Source: Arenibacter arenosicollis (GTDB lineage: Bacteria > Bacteroidota > Bacteroidia > Flavobacteriales > Flavobacteriaceae). Taken from it: 64,000 nt of DNA. Made by a program: the position numbers and the translations under genes. The notes beneath the pieces were generated by a model. The model saw only the letters and a program-made list of their open reading frames with translations, searched no databases and was not told where the DNA came from. Positions 56,734 to 64,000 of this stretch are shown here, piece by piece. Location: positions 43,037-107,036 of the forward strand of contig NZ_JACLHY010000018.1 in the NCBI RefSeq assembly GCF_014397245.1, in the 5' to 3' direction. Numbering within the stretch: position 1 is the stretch's first letter; every line of letters begins with the position of its first letter.

Positions 56734-58863
56734 CTAAGGTGCAATTAGCTTATGGTATGTGGCCAAGTAATAGGGCAGGAGATAAAATGTACCTTCGTGC
56801 TCCGCGTAACCATTACCTTCGTTATCGTGAAGAACAAAGGCATCCCTATCCAATCTTACATGACCCCTTTCATCTATTGGAAGGGCATAGGTGTCATTGC
56901 CCCAGCCCATACCTGATGCCTGTCCCGGTGTAGGATCCAGTAAAACATCCAATCGGTGGGTGTTGTCCATATCATAGCCTATTAGATCCAAGGGAATTCG
57001 CTGTAAAGTTTCCGTCATGTATTTGGTATCCAAACTACTTTTGTAATACCTGTCAATGGTAGCTTTGGCAAATAATGGATTTTCAATAAACAACTCTTCG
57101 GGCTTAAAAAAACCTTCATCCACTTTTTGGTTAAAAAAACCGGCCATAGCACCGTAGAGTCCGTCCCAAAAGGCGTTTTTCTGTTTGCTTATATGTAACC
57201 AGGCATTTTCCAGGGCAATACGGTACATAAGTAACCTTTCCGGATTCTGTTCGTAATTTATCAGGCCATATAGACTCATTAGGCCCAGGTTGTTGTCCCA
57301 AGGAACAGCATTTTCAGGTGGAAAAAATTCTTTGGCATGCATGGCGTAGATATCATAATTTTCCTCTTCGCGCAGCTTTTCGGCCACTTCTTCATAAATA
57401 GGGTCTCCGGTGACATGGGAGGCGACATTTAAAAAGGAAAGCATCATCATGGCATTTAGTCCGCGTTGATCCCAGCCCCAAATAGAATTAAAATAGTCAG
57501 GATCAAAACTCCCCCAACGGGTTGGTTTTTTGTCGTAATCCACCAATTTGAAACCGTGCCGAATAAGGTGGTCGGTTACATCGGCGACCACTTGTTTAAC
57601 GGCCTCTTTCTCTTCTTTGGTCTCCGCAATTAAATCGTGGTATATACCATAATAAAAATAATGCCCCGCCAACTCATCAGAGCTTGTATCGCATTTCCAT
57701 CTATAGTTACCGTCATCACTGAGGGGGAAACGGGGAAAAATATCTTTCCAAAAGGGGTCTTTTGCCTGATTTCGGCGATTGTATTCCCTATTGTATTGCT
57801 CATTAACAGGTTCATGCCAATCTACAGGTATGATGACCCTGGCAGGAAATCCGGGTTCATAGGTGATGTCTACCAACCATTTTAAGGCATAAAAACTTCT
57901 ATTGGCCAATTCGCGGGCCTCTGGATCTTTAGTGAGTGCGTATCTAAATGCTTGGGCCGCGCCGTACATGGCAGTGTACTGTCCGTCATTGTCCGAGATG
58001 GCCAATTGGCTGGTATTGATATTGAATTGTTCCGAAAGATGGTTCTGACAAATAAAGCCCATCCTGTTGTGTCTTTCCTCTACCTGTTTTGTAAAATGGG
58101 TCGCTTTTTCGGCATAGGTCATTTCCTTTGAAATAATTTGGGCAAGGCCGTTCTTGGTGGCGATCCAAGCCGTGTCTTCCAAATCCACGGCAATATCGTT
58201 TACATGGTTATCCGGTAACCATCTACGGCTGGATCGGTAGAAAAAATTGTCGTTTTCTATCCTGAAGGCTCCATTTTTGGTACCAAACCAGACTTGCCCA
58301 TTTTGGCCGGAAGCCGCAGAGGTAAAATGATTGTAGGGAACTCCTTCTTTACCGGTATACAGTTTCCAGTTGCCCTTATCCAAGCGACCAATACCTTCCT
58401 TGGAACCAAACCACAGACGGTTATTGGAGTCTACCGTCAAGGCGGCAACCTCTTTCAGGGCCCAACTATAATTCTCGTCATAGGGGAGTTCCTGTTGCCA
58501 TTTGTTTTTTCCAGTTTTTAGATATAGTCCATTTTCACAACCCACATAGGTGGTATTGCCATAAGTTGCCCAGCTCAGGACCTTACCGGAATTTTCAGGT
58601 AGCCCCTTAAAACTAGGAGAGGCAACAGATTTTGAAGCTATGTTTTTGGAGGACCATTTGGAATCCTTCCATTCAAATTGTCCCGAGGAGGTTGTTGCAA
58701 TTGGCGTATTATTGATTATTTGTATGAGATCGATGTTTCCCTGGGGAAGCCCTTCAGCATTCCCATGTATAACGGCTATGTCCTGATAAAACTTGGTTTC
58801 CTGTGCATAAGTACCAAAGGAAAAATGAATTATAAAGAGTACTAGAAATAGTTTTGATCTCAT
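56734..58863 (-). CDS. Propeller plus alpha/alpha-toroid exported protein, copy A
   Basis: A 709-residue exported protein using the ATG at 58863 (signal peptide ending TYAQ; the upstream start at 58917 would overlap the DUF3748 gene). The N-terminal third is a beta-propeller of the two-component-regulator type, with repeated W-x-G and DSNNRLWFGSKEGIGR, NGQVWFGTKNGAFR, DLEDTAWIATKNGLAQ. The remainder is helical, with conserved pieces shared with the protein at 60308: RHNRMGF, SDNDGQYTAMYGAAQAFRYALTK, TSSDELAGHYFYYG, KPTRWGSFDP. A polysaccharide-related enzyme is possible because of the toroid and propeller; no catalytic residues can be named. Confidence 0.75.
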   Translation of the reverse strand: MRSKLFLVLFIIHFSFGTYAQETKFYQDIAVIHGNAEGLPQGNIDLIQIINNTPIATTSSGQFEWKDSKWSSKNIASKSVASPSFKGLPENSGKVLSWATYGNTTYVGCENGLYLKTGKNKWQQELPYDENYSWALKEVAALTVDSNNRLWFGSKEGIGRLDKGNWKLYTGKEGVPYNHFTSAASGQNGQVWFGTKNGAFRIENDNFFYRSSRRWLPDNHVNDIAVDLEDTAWIATKNGLAQIISKEMTYAEKATHFTKQVEERHNRMGFICQNHLSEQFNINTSQLAISDNDGQYTAMYGAAQAFRYALTKDPEARELANRSFYALKWLVDITYEPGFPARVIIPVDWHEPVNEQYNREYNRRNQAKDPFWKDIFPRFPLSDDGNYRWKCDTSSDELAGHYFYYGIYHDLIAETKEEKEAVKQVVADVTDHLIRHGFKLVDYDKKPTRWGSFDPDYFNSIWGWDQRGLNAMMMLSFLNVASHVTGDPIYEEVAEKLREEENYDIYAMHAKEFFPPENAVPWDNNLGLMSLYGLINYEQNPERLLMYRIALENAWLHISKQKNAFWDGLYGAMAGFFNQKVDEGFFKPEELFIENPLFAKATIDRYYKSSLDTKYMTETLQRIPLDLIGYDMDNTHRLDVLLDPTPGQASGMGWGNDTYALPIDERGHVRLDRDAFVLHDNEGNGYAEHEGTFYLLPYYLATYHKLIAP

Positions 58864-58873
58864 GTTCGTTAAG

Positions 58874-60247
58874 TTATAGTTCCAAGACAAAAATCTGCAT
58901 GGTTGGTGTTTCTCCATTGTTGGAAACCATACGGTTATAGGCTATTTTACGCCCATCGTGCGACCAAACCGGGTTTTTAGGTGGATTTTGCGTTGGTTTC
59001 GTTAAGACAGTATTTTTTCCGCCTTCGATATTTAACCCCATCAAAGAATTTTGCCAAACATAGATTAAGCGATGCTCTTTAGGGTGCCAGCGTACCCCTC
59101 CTTGTACATCCGAGTCATGAAAGGTCCGTTGTACGGGTTCGCCTCCCCAAGGGGAGATGGTGAATATTTGTTTTATGTTATGGTCATCCTGGGCCAAATA
59201 AGCTAGCATACTTCCTCCATAAGAGGAACGGACAATACCTTCGCACCCTGGATACTTGTTATTGGTCGTATAGGTAAGCCTGCGTTGCTGAGTTCCTTTT
59301 GGAGGGGCTGGCATGGTGGTTTCCGTTCCTTCCAAAGCACCGTCTCCAGGAATGGTGATATCTTCCGGGATGTCCACGATATAAACTTCATCTACCTGCT
59401 CTCCTTCTTTGTTGGTGGTTGTCCCAATAAAGGCCCTTGCCCTTTGGGTACCGCCATCGGATTTCAGGTAACCGGAATGTCCCACCCAACTATCTCCGGC
59501 CGCTTTGCTAATTTCATCGGACCCCGGATTTGGGTCTGGCACTACTTTTACCACGAGGGCACTGAACCATTCCCCGGAAAAATTTTCACCGTCGGGGGAT
59601 TCGGCAACAGTTACCGGTTGATGATTTTTGGATACCCCTATGGTTCTTAGATTATGTGTTACACCGGTAGAGTCTTCCAATTTCTTCATAATGGCATCAT
59701 TGTAGGTAAAGCCTATCCATTGACCGTCGCCGCTATATTCATGACGGTGGGTTCCTCCTCTGAGAGCTCCTACCGTAAACGGAGGGGAGATGTCCCTGGC
59801 ATCCATAAAAATGGGCTCTCCGGGTTTGTCATCCTTTATAATTACTCCAGATCTACGCCATTGCTCGTAAGGTTTCTCTTCGGAGCAATTCATTAGCCCA
59901 TGTATAAATACTACCTCATTATTGGCATGGCTATAACTTACCGCGCCAACTCCCGGGCCATAGGCCTGGTTTTGTTCCAGTTCATATAAAACCACTTTTT
60001 CGCCGGTTTTAAGATGTATCTTTTCTATTTTTCCATTGCCGCCAATGCCACCTTTTTCAGTTCGTGTATCATAGACCAGCCATTCATCATCTGGAGAAAA
60101 GTTATCATTGCTGTCCAGATCATGGTTATAAGTTAGGTCTTGGGTTCTTTGCTTTTCCATTTTAAAATTATTTTGTCCACAAGCACTAAATAGTATGGGA
60201 GTCACGAATAATAGGAGCATAGGTCTATTTTCAAATTTAAACTTCAT
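58874..60247 (-). CDS. DUF3748 (YidR-like) propeller lipoprotein
   Basis: A lipoprotein of about 457 residues (lipobox LFSAC) using the ATG at 60247. The body is a TolB/YidR-like propeller that I recognise as DUF3748: QDLTYNHDLDSNDNFSPDDEWLVYDTRT near the start, QRRLTYTTNNKYPGCEGIVRSSYGGSMLAYLAQDD, SPWGGEPVQRTFHDSDVQGGVRWHP, VWSHDGRKIAYNRM. YidR has no proven function. It lies between the two propeller/toroid paralogues in one strand and is probably cotranscribed with them (10- and 60-nt gaps). Confidence 0.82.
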   Translation of the reverse strand: MKFKFENRPMLLLFVTPILFSACGQNNFKMEKQRTQDLTYNHDLDSNDNFSPDDEWLVYDTRTEKGGIGGNGKIEKIHLKTGEKVVLYELEQNQAYGPGVGAVSYSHANNEVVFIHGLMNCSEEKPYEQWRRSGVIIKDDKPGEPIFMDARDISPPFTVGALRGGTHRHEYSGDGQWIGFTYNDAIMKKLEDSTGVTHNLRTIGVSKNHQPVTVAESPDGENFSGEWFSALVVKVVPDPNPGSDEISKAAGDSWVGHSGYLKSDGGTQRARAFIGTTTNKEGEQVDEVYIVDIPEDITIPGDGALEGTETTMPAPPKGTQQRRLTYTTNNKYPGCEGIVRSSYGGSMLAYLAQDDHNIKQIFTISPWGGEPVQRTFHDSDVQGGVRWHPKEHRLIYVWQNSLMGLNIEGGKNTVLTKPTQNPPKNPVWSHDGRKIAYNRMVSNNGETPTMQIFVLEL

Positions 60248-60307
60248 AGGCTTTTTTGTAAAATCCATACTACTTACTTAGGTTGTTAATATTTTAAATT
60301 CTATTCT

Positions 60308-62554
60308 TTAGTTATTTTTTTCAGGAGCACTGATAACCCCCAAATATCGTCCCATCCAATAGGGTAACAGCCAGATATCCCCGGCAGAAAACTCTTCGGA
60401 ACCGTCCTTTGCGTAGTTTCTGTCCAATCTAAACATATTGGCATTATGGCGTTGAACCGGTCTTTCGTCCGGAGGCAGCACTTCACTAAGGGTCTGCTCC
60501 CTAAAATTAGGTTCCAAGAAGGTGACATCTTTTCTATGGCTGTTCATAATGTTCCAGGAAACCATATCCATGGGGTGTTCCCTAAGGTACCAGGCGGCCT
60601 CTTCCAAATCGAATTCCTGAGTTCCGGTAAGGGCCGTCATAATATTCCATGCCCCTTCTTTTTCTGGCCTTTCTATTTCCCAATGATCAATTATAGCGTC
60701 TTTAAATTTTGTTTTCAGGGTGTCGTTAAAGGCATATTTGTAAAGGCCCCAGTACCCTATAAAGTACATTTCATCATCGGAATGGTTCCAGGATTCGGAC
60801 AACATCTTGCTCCAATCATCTGCATCATCCGGAGCTTTGGCCACATCTTTCATAGGCCACATCAGGTTGTCCAAATAGCCGTGATTATCCATTAGATCGA
60901 AGGCTTTTTCCTTGTATTTTTCCTTGCCGGTAAAATGATAGGCCGTTTGCAACATTCCTATAATATTGGAAGCATTTATTTTTCTATCGCCTACCATCTT
61001 TGGTCGGGCATTTACATATTCTGGATTCCATCGGCCCCATGTGGTAGGTTTCCCATCAAAATCAACCATATACAGATCATTTCTTACAATATGGCTCATA
61101 AGGGTGTCTATTAAAACAATGGCGCGATCTTTAAGATCGTTGTCCATAAGTTCGGCCATGGCACCATAGGCAAAAATGTGCCCAATGGCCTCATCACTAC
61201 TGGTGGTAGATTTCCAATCCCATTCTGGGTCATCGGAATGTTGCCATCTTTCCGGGTCATGCAAGCGCTCTTTATAACCACTTCTTTCAAAGGATCTGGA
61301 AGGAAAGCCCGGTACCGGGTTAATGCTGAACAATCTCTCCATGGCATCCATAGCTTCCCTACAGTTCTGAAGGGCATCTTCCGATTTGGTCACTGCATAA
61401 CGGAATACCTCACCCGCTAGGTACATGGTAGTCCAAAGTCCGTCGTTATCGGAATCTGAAAGTCGCCCTGTATCAAAATTGCCATTGTCCATATCCACCA
61501 AGGTTGCATTAAAACCAAGTCGGATATGTCTGTTGCGCACTTGTTTTTCATAGTATTGGGCCTTGTCGAACAAGGTCATTTCCTCATATACTATTTGTCC
61601 CAGGCCGGCATCGGTCAATATTAGGATAGAACCATCTGTACCTTTGGATATGTGTATTACATTGTTGCTAGGCAACCAGCGTTTTCCATAGTAGTAATCA
61701 AATTTTCCGTCTTTCTTGAGCATAAATGCCCCTTTGGTGGATCCGAACCAAAGGTGGCCATCAATTACATCGACATAGGTGATTTCTGTCCAAGGCAATT
61801 TGGTTTTCTTTTCCCCGATTTGTTTTCCAGTTGTGGCATCCACTTCTAAATAGCCATCCAAGGTGGTAAGTATCAATTTATTATGCAATAGGGCAAAGGA
61901 GGTAAAATTACCGTTTTGGAAAACCGTTTTCAGGGTCTGACCCTTTGGGTTGAAGGAGGCAATGGATTTTTCTCCCAATATCCAGAACGTACTGTTTTTC
62001 TTATTGAATTTAATGGCTTTTACCTTGTCCTTGTCAAGCACTCCCGTCCAGTTCTTCTTGTTTTTGGAAACATATTGAAGCATTGGACCGTCACTGATCA
62101 AAAATTCGAAATCGTTTCCTGCAGCAAAAACATTGGCTTTTGGCAAATCGTGTTTTAAGTATAGACTGCCGGCCCAGGCATTGCTGAGTACGGCCTTATC
62201 ATCCAGGTATACAAATTGATCTTTATATATGGTAATCGCCGTAATATTTTTATCGGTAAGCGGACGGTAGGTCTTATCCTGTAAAAGGACTCCAGGATAT
62301 AGGAATTGGCCGTCGTGGGTACGCAATATGCCCTCGGATGAAGCCACTTGTATAACCTCGTTCCGGTCCATAAATACCTGAGACAACATAAGTTTGTCCC
62401 CTTGCTTGTTGTATTTTATGCTATAATCCTGCAGGTATGGAACATCCTTATAAACGGGCAAGGATGCTGTTTTTGTTTCACCTTTAGGGGCATCTGAACA
62501 AGATATGGTTACCAAGAGTACGGCCCATATTAAATTTCGAAAACTTTTTGTCAT
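60308..62554 (-). CDS. Propeller plus alpha/alpha-toroid lipoprotein, copy B
   Basis: A 748-residue lipoprotein (lipobox TISC). The N-terminal half is a beta-propeller (VLSNAWAGSLYLKHDLPK, NSTFWILGEKSIASF, DGHLWFGSTKGAFML). The C-terminal half is the helical domain shared with the 56.7-58.9 kb protein: RHIRLGF, SDNDGLWTTMYLAGEVFRYAVTK, TSSDEAIGHIFAYG, KPTTWGRWNPEY, and RLDRNYAKD before the WLLPYWMGRY end. It is the first gene of the cluster. Together the two may bind or cleave the same class of ligand. Confidence 0.75.
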   Translation of the reverse strand: MTKSFRNLIWAVLLVTISCSDAPKGETKTASLPVYKDVPYLQDYSIKYNKQGDKLMLSQVFMDRNEVIQVASSEGILRTHDGQFLYPGVLLQDKTYRPLTDKNITAITIYKDQFVYLDDKAVLSNAWAGSLYLKHDLPKANVFAAGNDFEFLISDGPMLQYVSKNKKNWTGVLDKDKVKAIKFNKKNSTFWILGEKSIASFNPKGQTLKTVFQNGNFTSFALLHNKLILTTLDGYLEVDATTGKQIGEKKTKLPWTEITYVDVIDGHLWFGSTKGAFMLKKDGKFDYYYGKRWLPSNNVIHISKGTDGSILILTDAGLGQIVYEEMTLFDKAQYYEKQVRNRHIRLGFNATLVDMDNGNFDTGRLSDSDNDGLWTTMYLAGEVFRYAVTKSEDALQNCREAMDAMERLFSINPVPGFPSRSFERSGYKERLHDPERWQHSDDPEWDWKSTTSSDEAIGHIFAYGAMAELMDNDLKDRAIVLIDTLMSHIVRNDLYMVDFDGKPTTWGRWNPEYVNARPKMVGDRKINASNIIGMLQTAYHFTGKEKYKEKAFDLMDNHGYLDNLMWPMKDVAKAPDDADDWSKMLSESWNHSDDEMYFIGYWGLYKYAFNDTLKTKFKDAIIDHWEIERPEKEGAWNIMTALTGTQEFDLEEAAWYLREHPMDMVSWNIMNSHRKDVTFLEPNFREQTLSEVLPPDERPVQRHNANMFRLDRNYAKDGSEEFSAGDIWLLPYWMGRYLGVISAPEKNN

Positions 62555-63091
62555 GTAATTATTATTATGGTTGCAATAGATAGGCAGTCTCTAAATATTA
62601 ACATTAATAGGTATTCCTTCAATGAGGTACTACAGCCCTCTACAAATAAACCTTATTTGAAGGGATAGAACTTCCTATATTTTACATGATTTACATCATA
62701 TATTGCCTTTAATATTCATTTCTAATTAATTTTTGAAATAAAGTGTTAGAATAATTGAAATTTTTTTGGTGGCCGATTATTCAAATGGGGATGAAATTGT
62801 TTATTGATGAAGTTGGTGTCCCGGAAGTAAACATCTTTTAAGAGCCAAGAGCCAAGAGCCATGAGCCAATAGCAAAGAGTGAAAATGAAAAAGACATATT
62901 CTAGAGAAAAGAGAAAAGAGAAAAGAGAAAAGAGGAAAGAGAAAAGAGAGGTTAATTTGAAAATGAGTCAATTTGATAATTTGGAAATGAACCAATGTAC
63001 TAATGAGTTAATGTGGAAAGTAGAATGAAGCATTATTAATTTTCTCTATAAATTATGAGGTCTCTTCCGATAGTTGTCGTGATGCCCTTAA
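62555..63091. other. Gene-free stretch with short tandem repeats
   Basis: Upstream region of the copy B gene. It contains no convincing gene. At 62842-62869 AGAGCCA-type 7-mers repeat (AGAGCCA x3, TGAGCCA), and at 62903-62950 AGAAAAG-type 7-mers repeat about seven times. A third AT-rich stretch of loosely repeated GAAAATGA words follows. Confidence 0.7.
62842..62950. repeat. Two 7-nt simple repeat tracts
   Basis: AGAGCCA repeats four times (62842-62869 approximately). GAGAAAA repeats about seven times with one or two changes (62903-62950). They are separated by about 35 nt. Confidence 0.8.
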
Positions 63092-63310
63092 AATGACGAA
63101 ATTAAGGGCTCCTTCCCTTGGTTAAGCCTGTCCCGCGTTTTCCGCGGGAGGAAAAGGTGGATTCTCCGCCAGTAGCGGAGGAGACGGAAGGGATTGAAAG
63201 ACTAGGCCTTGGGAGGGGACTATAGATAGAGTATGGGTTGAAACACACCCCTAACCTCCCGCTAAAAAGAGGGACAGGCTCTCTCAAGAGGGGATTTTGT
63301 TTTTTGCCAA
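63092..63310. repeat. Diverged partial copy of the 331-bp repeat
   Basis: This stretch shares AAGGGCTCC, the GAGTATGGGTTGAAACA(C/T)AC segment, CCCCTAACCTCCCGCTAAAAA and GGGACAGGCTCTCTCAAGAGG with the full copies to its right, but it differs in the middle. It appears to be an older or truncated copy. Confidence 0.85.
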
Positions 63311-64000
63311 TGAGTCTAGCATCTAGATTCTAGGCTCTAGATTCTCAATACTGCTTTACTTCAAACATAAGCATTGTACACTGTAAGAAGCAGATTGCCG
63401 CGCTGCGCCCGTCTGACGGCCGGGCAGGCCTCCCTATCGGCAGGTAAACTCACAATGACAACAGCAAGGGCTCCTCCCTTGTGACGAAGGGAGGTGGCTT
63501 CGCCATAAGCGAAGACGGAGGGTTTTGAAAGCCCAGATCCTTGGTGTAAGACAATTGATAGAGTATGGGTTGAAACATACCCCTAACCTCCCGCTAAAAA
63601 GCGGGACAGGCTCTCTCAAGAGGGGATTTTGTTTTTTCCAATGAGTCTAGCATCTAGATTCTAGGCTCTAGATTCTCCATACTGCTTTACTTCAAACAGA
63701 AGCATTGTACACTTTAAGAAGCAGATTGCCATGCTGCGCGTGCATGACGGCTGGACATGTCTTTCTATCGGCAGTTAAACTCACAATGACAGCAGCAAGG
63801 GCTCCTCCCTTGTGACGAAGGGAGGTGGCTTCGCCATAAGCGAAGACGGAGGGTTTTGAAAGCCCAGATCCTAGGTGTAAGACAATTGATAGAGTATGGG
63901 TTGAAACATACCCCTAACCTCCCGCTAAAAAGCGGGACAGGCTCTCTCAAGAGGGGATTTTGTTTTTTCCAATGAGTCTAGCATCTAGATTCTAGGCTCT
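63311..64000. repeat. 331-bp tandem non-coding repeats, running past the window end
   Basis: TGAGTCTAGCATCTAGATTC starts at 63311, 63642 and 63973, exactly 331 bp apart. The two full units (63311-63641, 63642-63972) differ at few positions. Within each there are several stem-loops: CTCCCTT/AAGGGAG (63474-63493), CTTCGC/GCGAAG (63498-63514), GTATG/CATAC (63563-63580), TCCCGC/GCGGGA (63589-63606). No plausible gene lies inside. The unit's 3' limit is not seen because the window ends. Confidence 0.93.

Noticed and set aside
58864..58917. Upstream start for the copy A propeller/toroid gene
   Set aside because: It would add 18 residues before a clean signal peptide and overlap the DUF3748 gene end; the ATG at 58863 fits better.
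62795..62998. 65-codon minus-strand frame across the heptamer tracts
   Set aside because: Its sequence is low-complexity Phe/Ser/Leu produced by the simple repeats; no start or conservation signal supports it.
63102..63950. Three 61-codon minus-strand frames beginning MREPVPLFSGRLGVCFNPYSI
   Set aside because: They recur with the 331-bp non-coding repeat, follow the hairpin sequence, and differ after codon 21 as the repeats do; they are by-products of the repeat, not genes.

Overview
The window comes from a Flavobacteriaceae-type member of the Bacteroidota, probably marine; I cannot name the genus. The evidence is an AT-rich sequence, Bacteroidota -7 promoter boxes (TAnnTTTG), frequent TTG starts without Shine-Dalgarno sites, a PorP/SprF-type (type IX secretion-associated) membrane protein, a YtxJ bacillithiol-linked redox protein, an RprX/RprY-type two-component pair, and many small lipoproteins known mainly from this phylum. 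I found no tRNA, rRNA, CRISPR array, prophage or intact transposase.

Layout. 1-6.5 kb (+): the recN 3' end, fabI, a family 2 glycosyltransferase, a YbbR-domain protein, coaE, and a histidine kinase/response regulator pair closed by a clear terminator. 6.6-13 kb (-): gluconokinase, miaA, a voltage-gated-type K+ channel, an exonuclease/GIY-YIG fusion, a YggS protein, a 3-hydroxyacyl-CoA dehydrogenase and a Gfo/Idh/MocA oxidoreductase. 13-25 kb (mixed): pcm, smpB, two lipoproteins, the PorP/SprF-SPOR fusion, a TetR regulator, clpB, ytxJ, a lipoprotein, fumarylacetoacetase and glyA. 25.5-33.9 kb (-): an accessory-looking signalling region followed by a beta-helix lipoprotein, a thioesterase and a glutaminyl cyclase. 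34-41.9 kb: the SRP RNA gene with a textbook promoter, an SDR, a transaldolase-type enzyme, a thioredoxin-like lipoprotein lacking CXXC, a YbiT-like ABC-F protein, and small envelope proteins including a fasciclin. 41.9-53.6 kb: pheT, a TlpA-like reductase, leuA-leuB, a helical-repeat protein, a DMT transporter, a DUF4252 lipoprotein, a pseudouridine synthase, panB and an NTF2-like protein. 53.6-64 kb: gene-poor stretches with repeats, then a minus-strand cluster of two paralogous propeller-plus-toroid proteins around a DUF3748 protein with a GDPD-like protein, and finally 331-bp tandem non-coding repeats running off the end.

The best candidate for an undescribed system is 25.5-30.9 kb. A TPR-sensor histidine kinase and its LuxR-type response regulator sit beside a secreted protein built of six near-identical 28-residue repeats, an orphan LytTR regulator whose receiver domain has lost its phospho-acceptor, and an unrecognised cytosolic protein. 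The promoters of the LytTR gene and of the unrecognised gene carry nearly the same 23-bp inverted repeat at the same distance from the -7 box, which suggests one regulon. A second candidate is the propeller/toroid pair at 56.7-62.6 kb.
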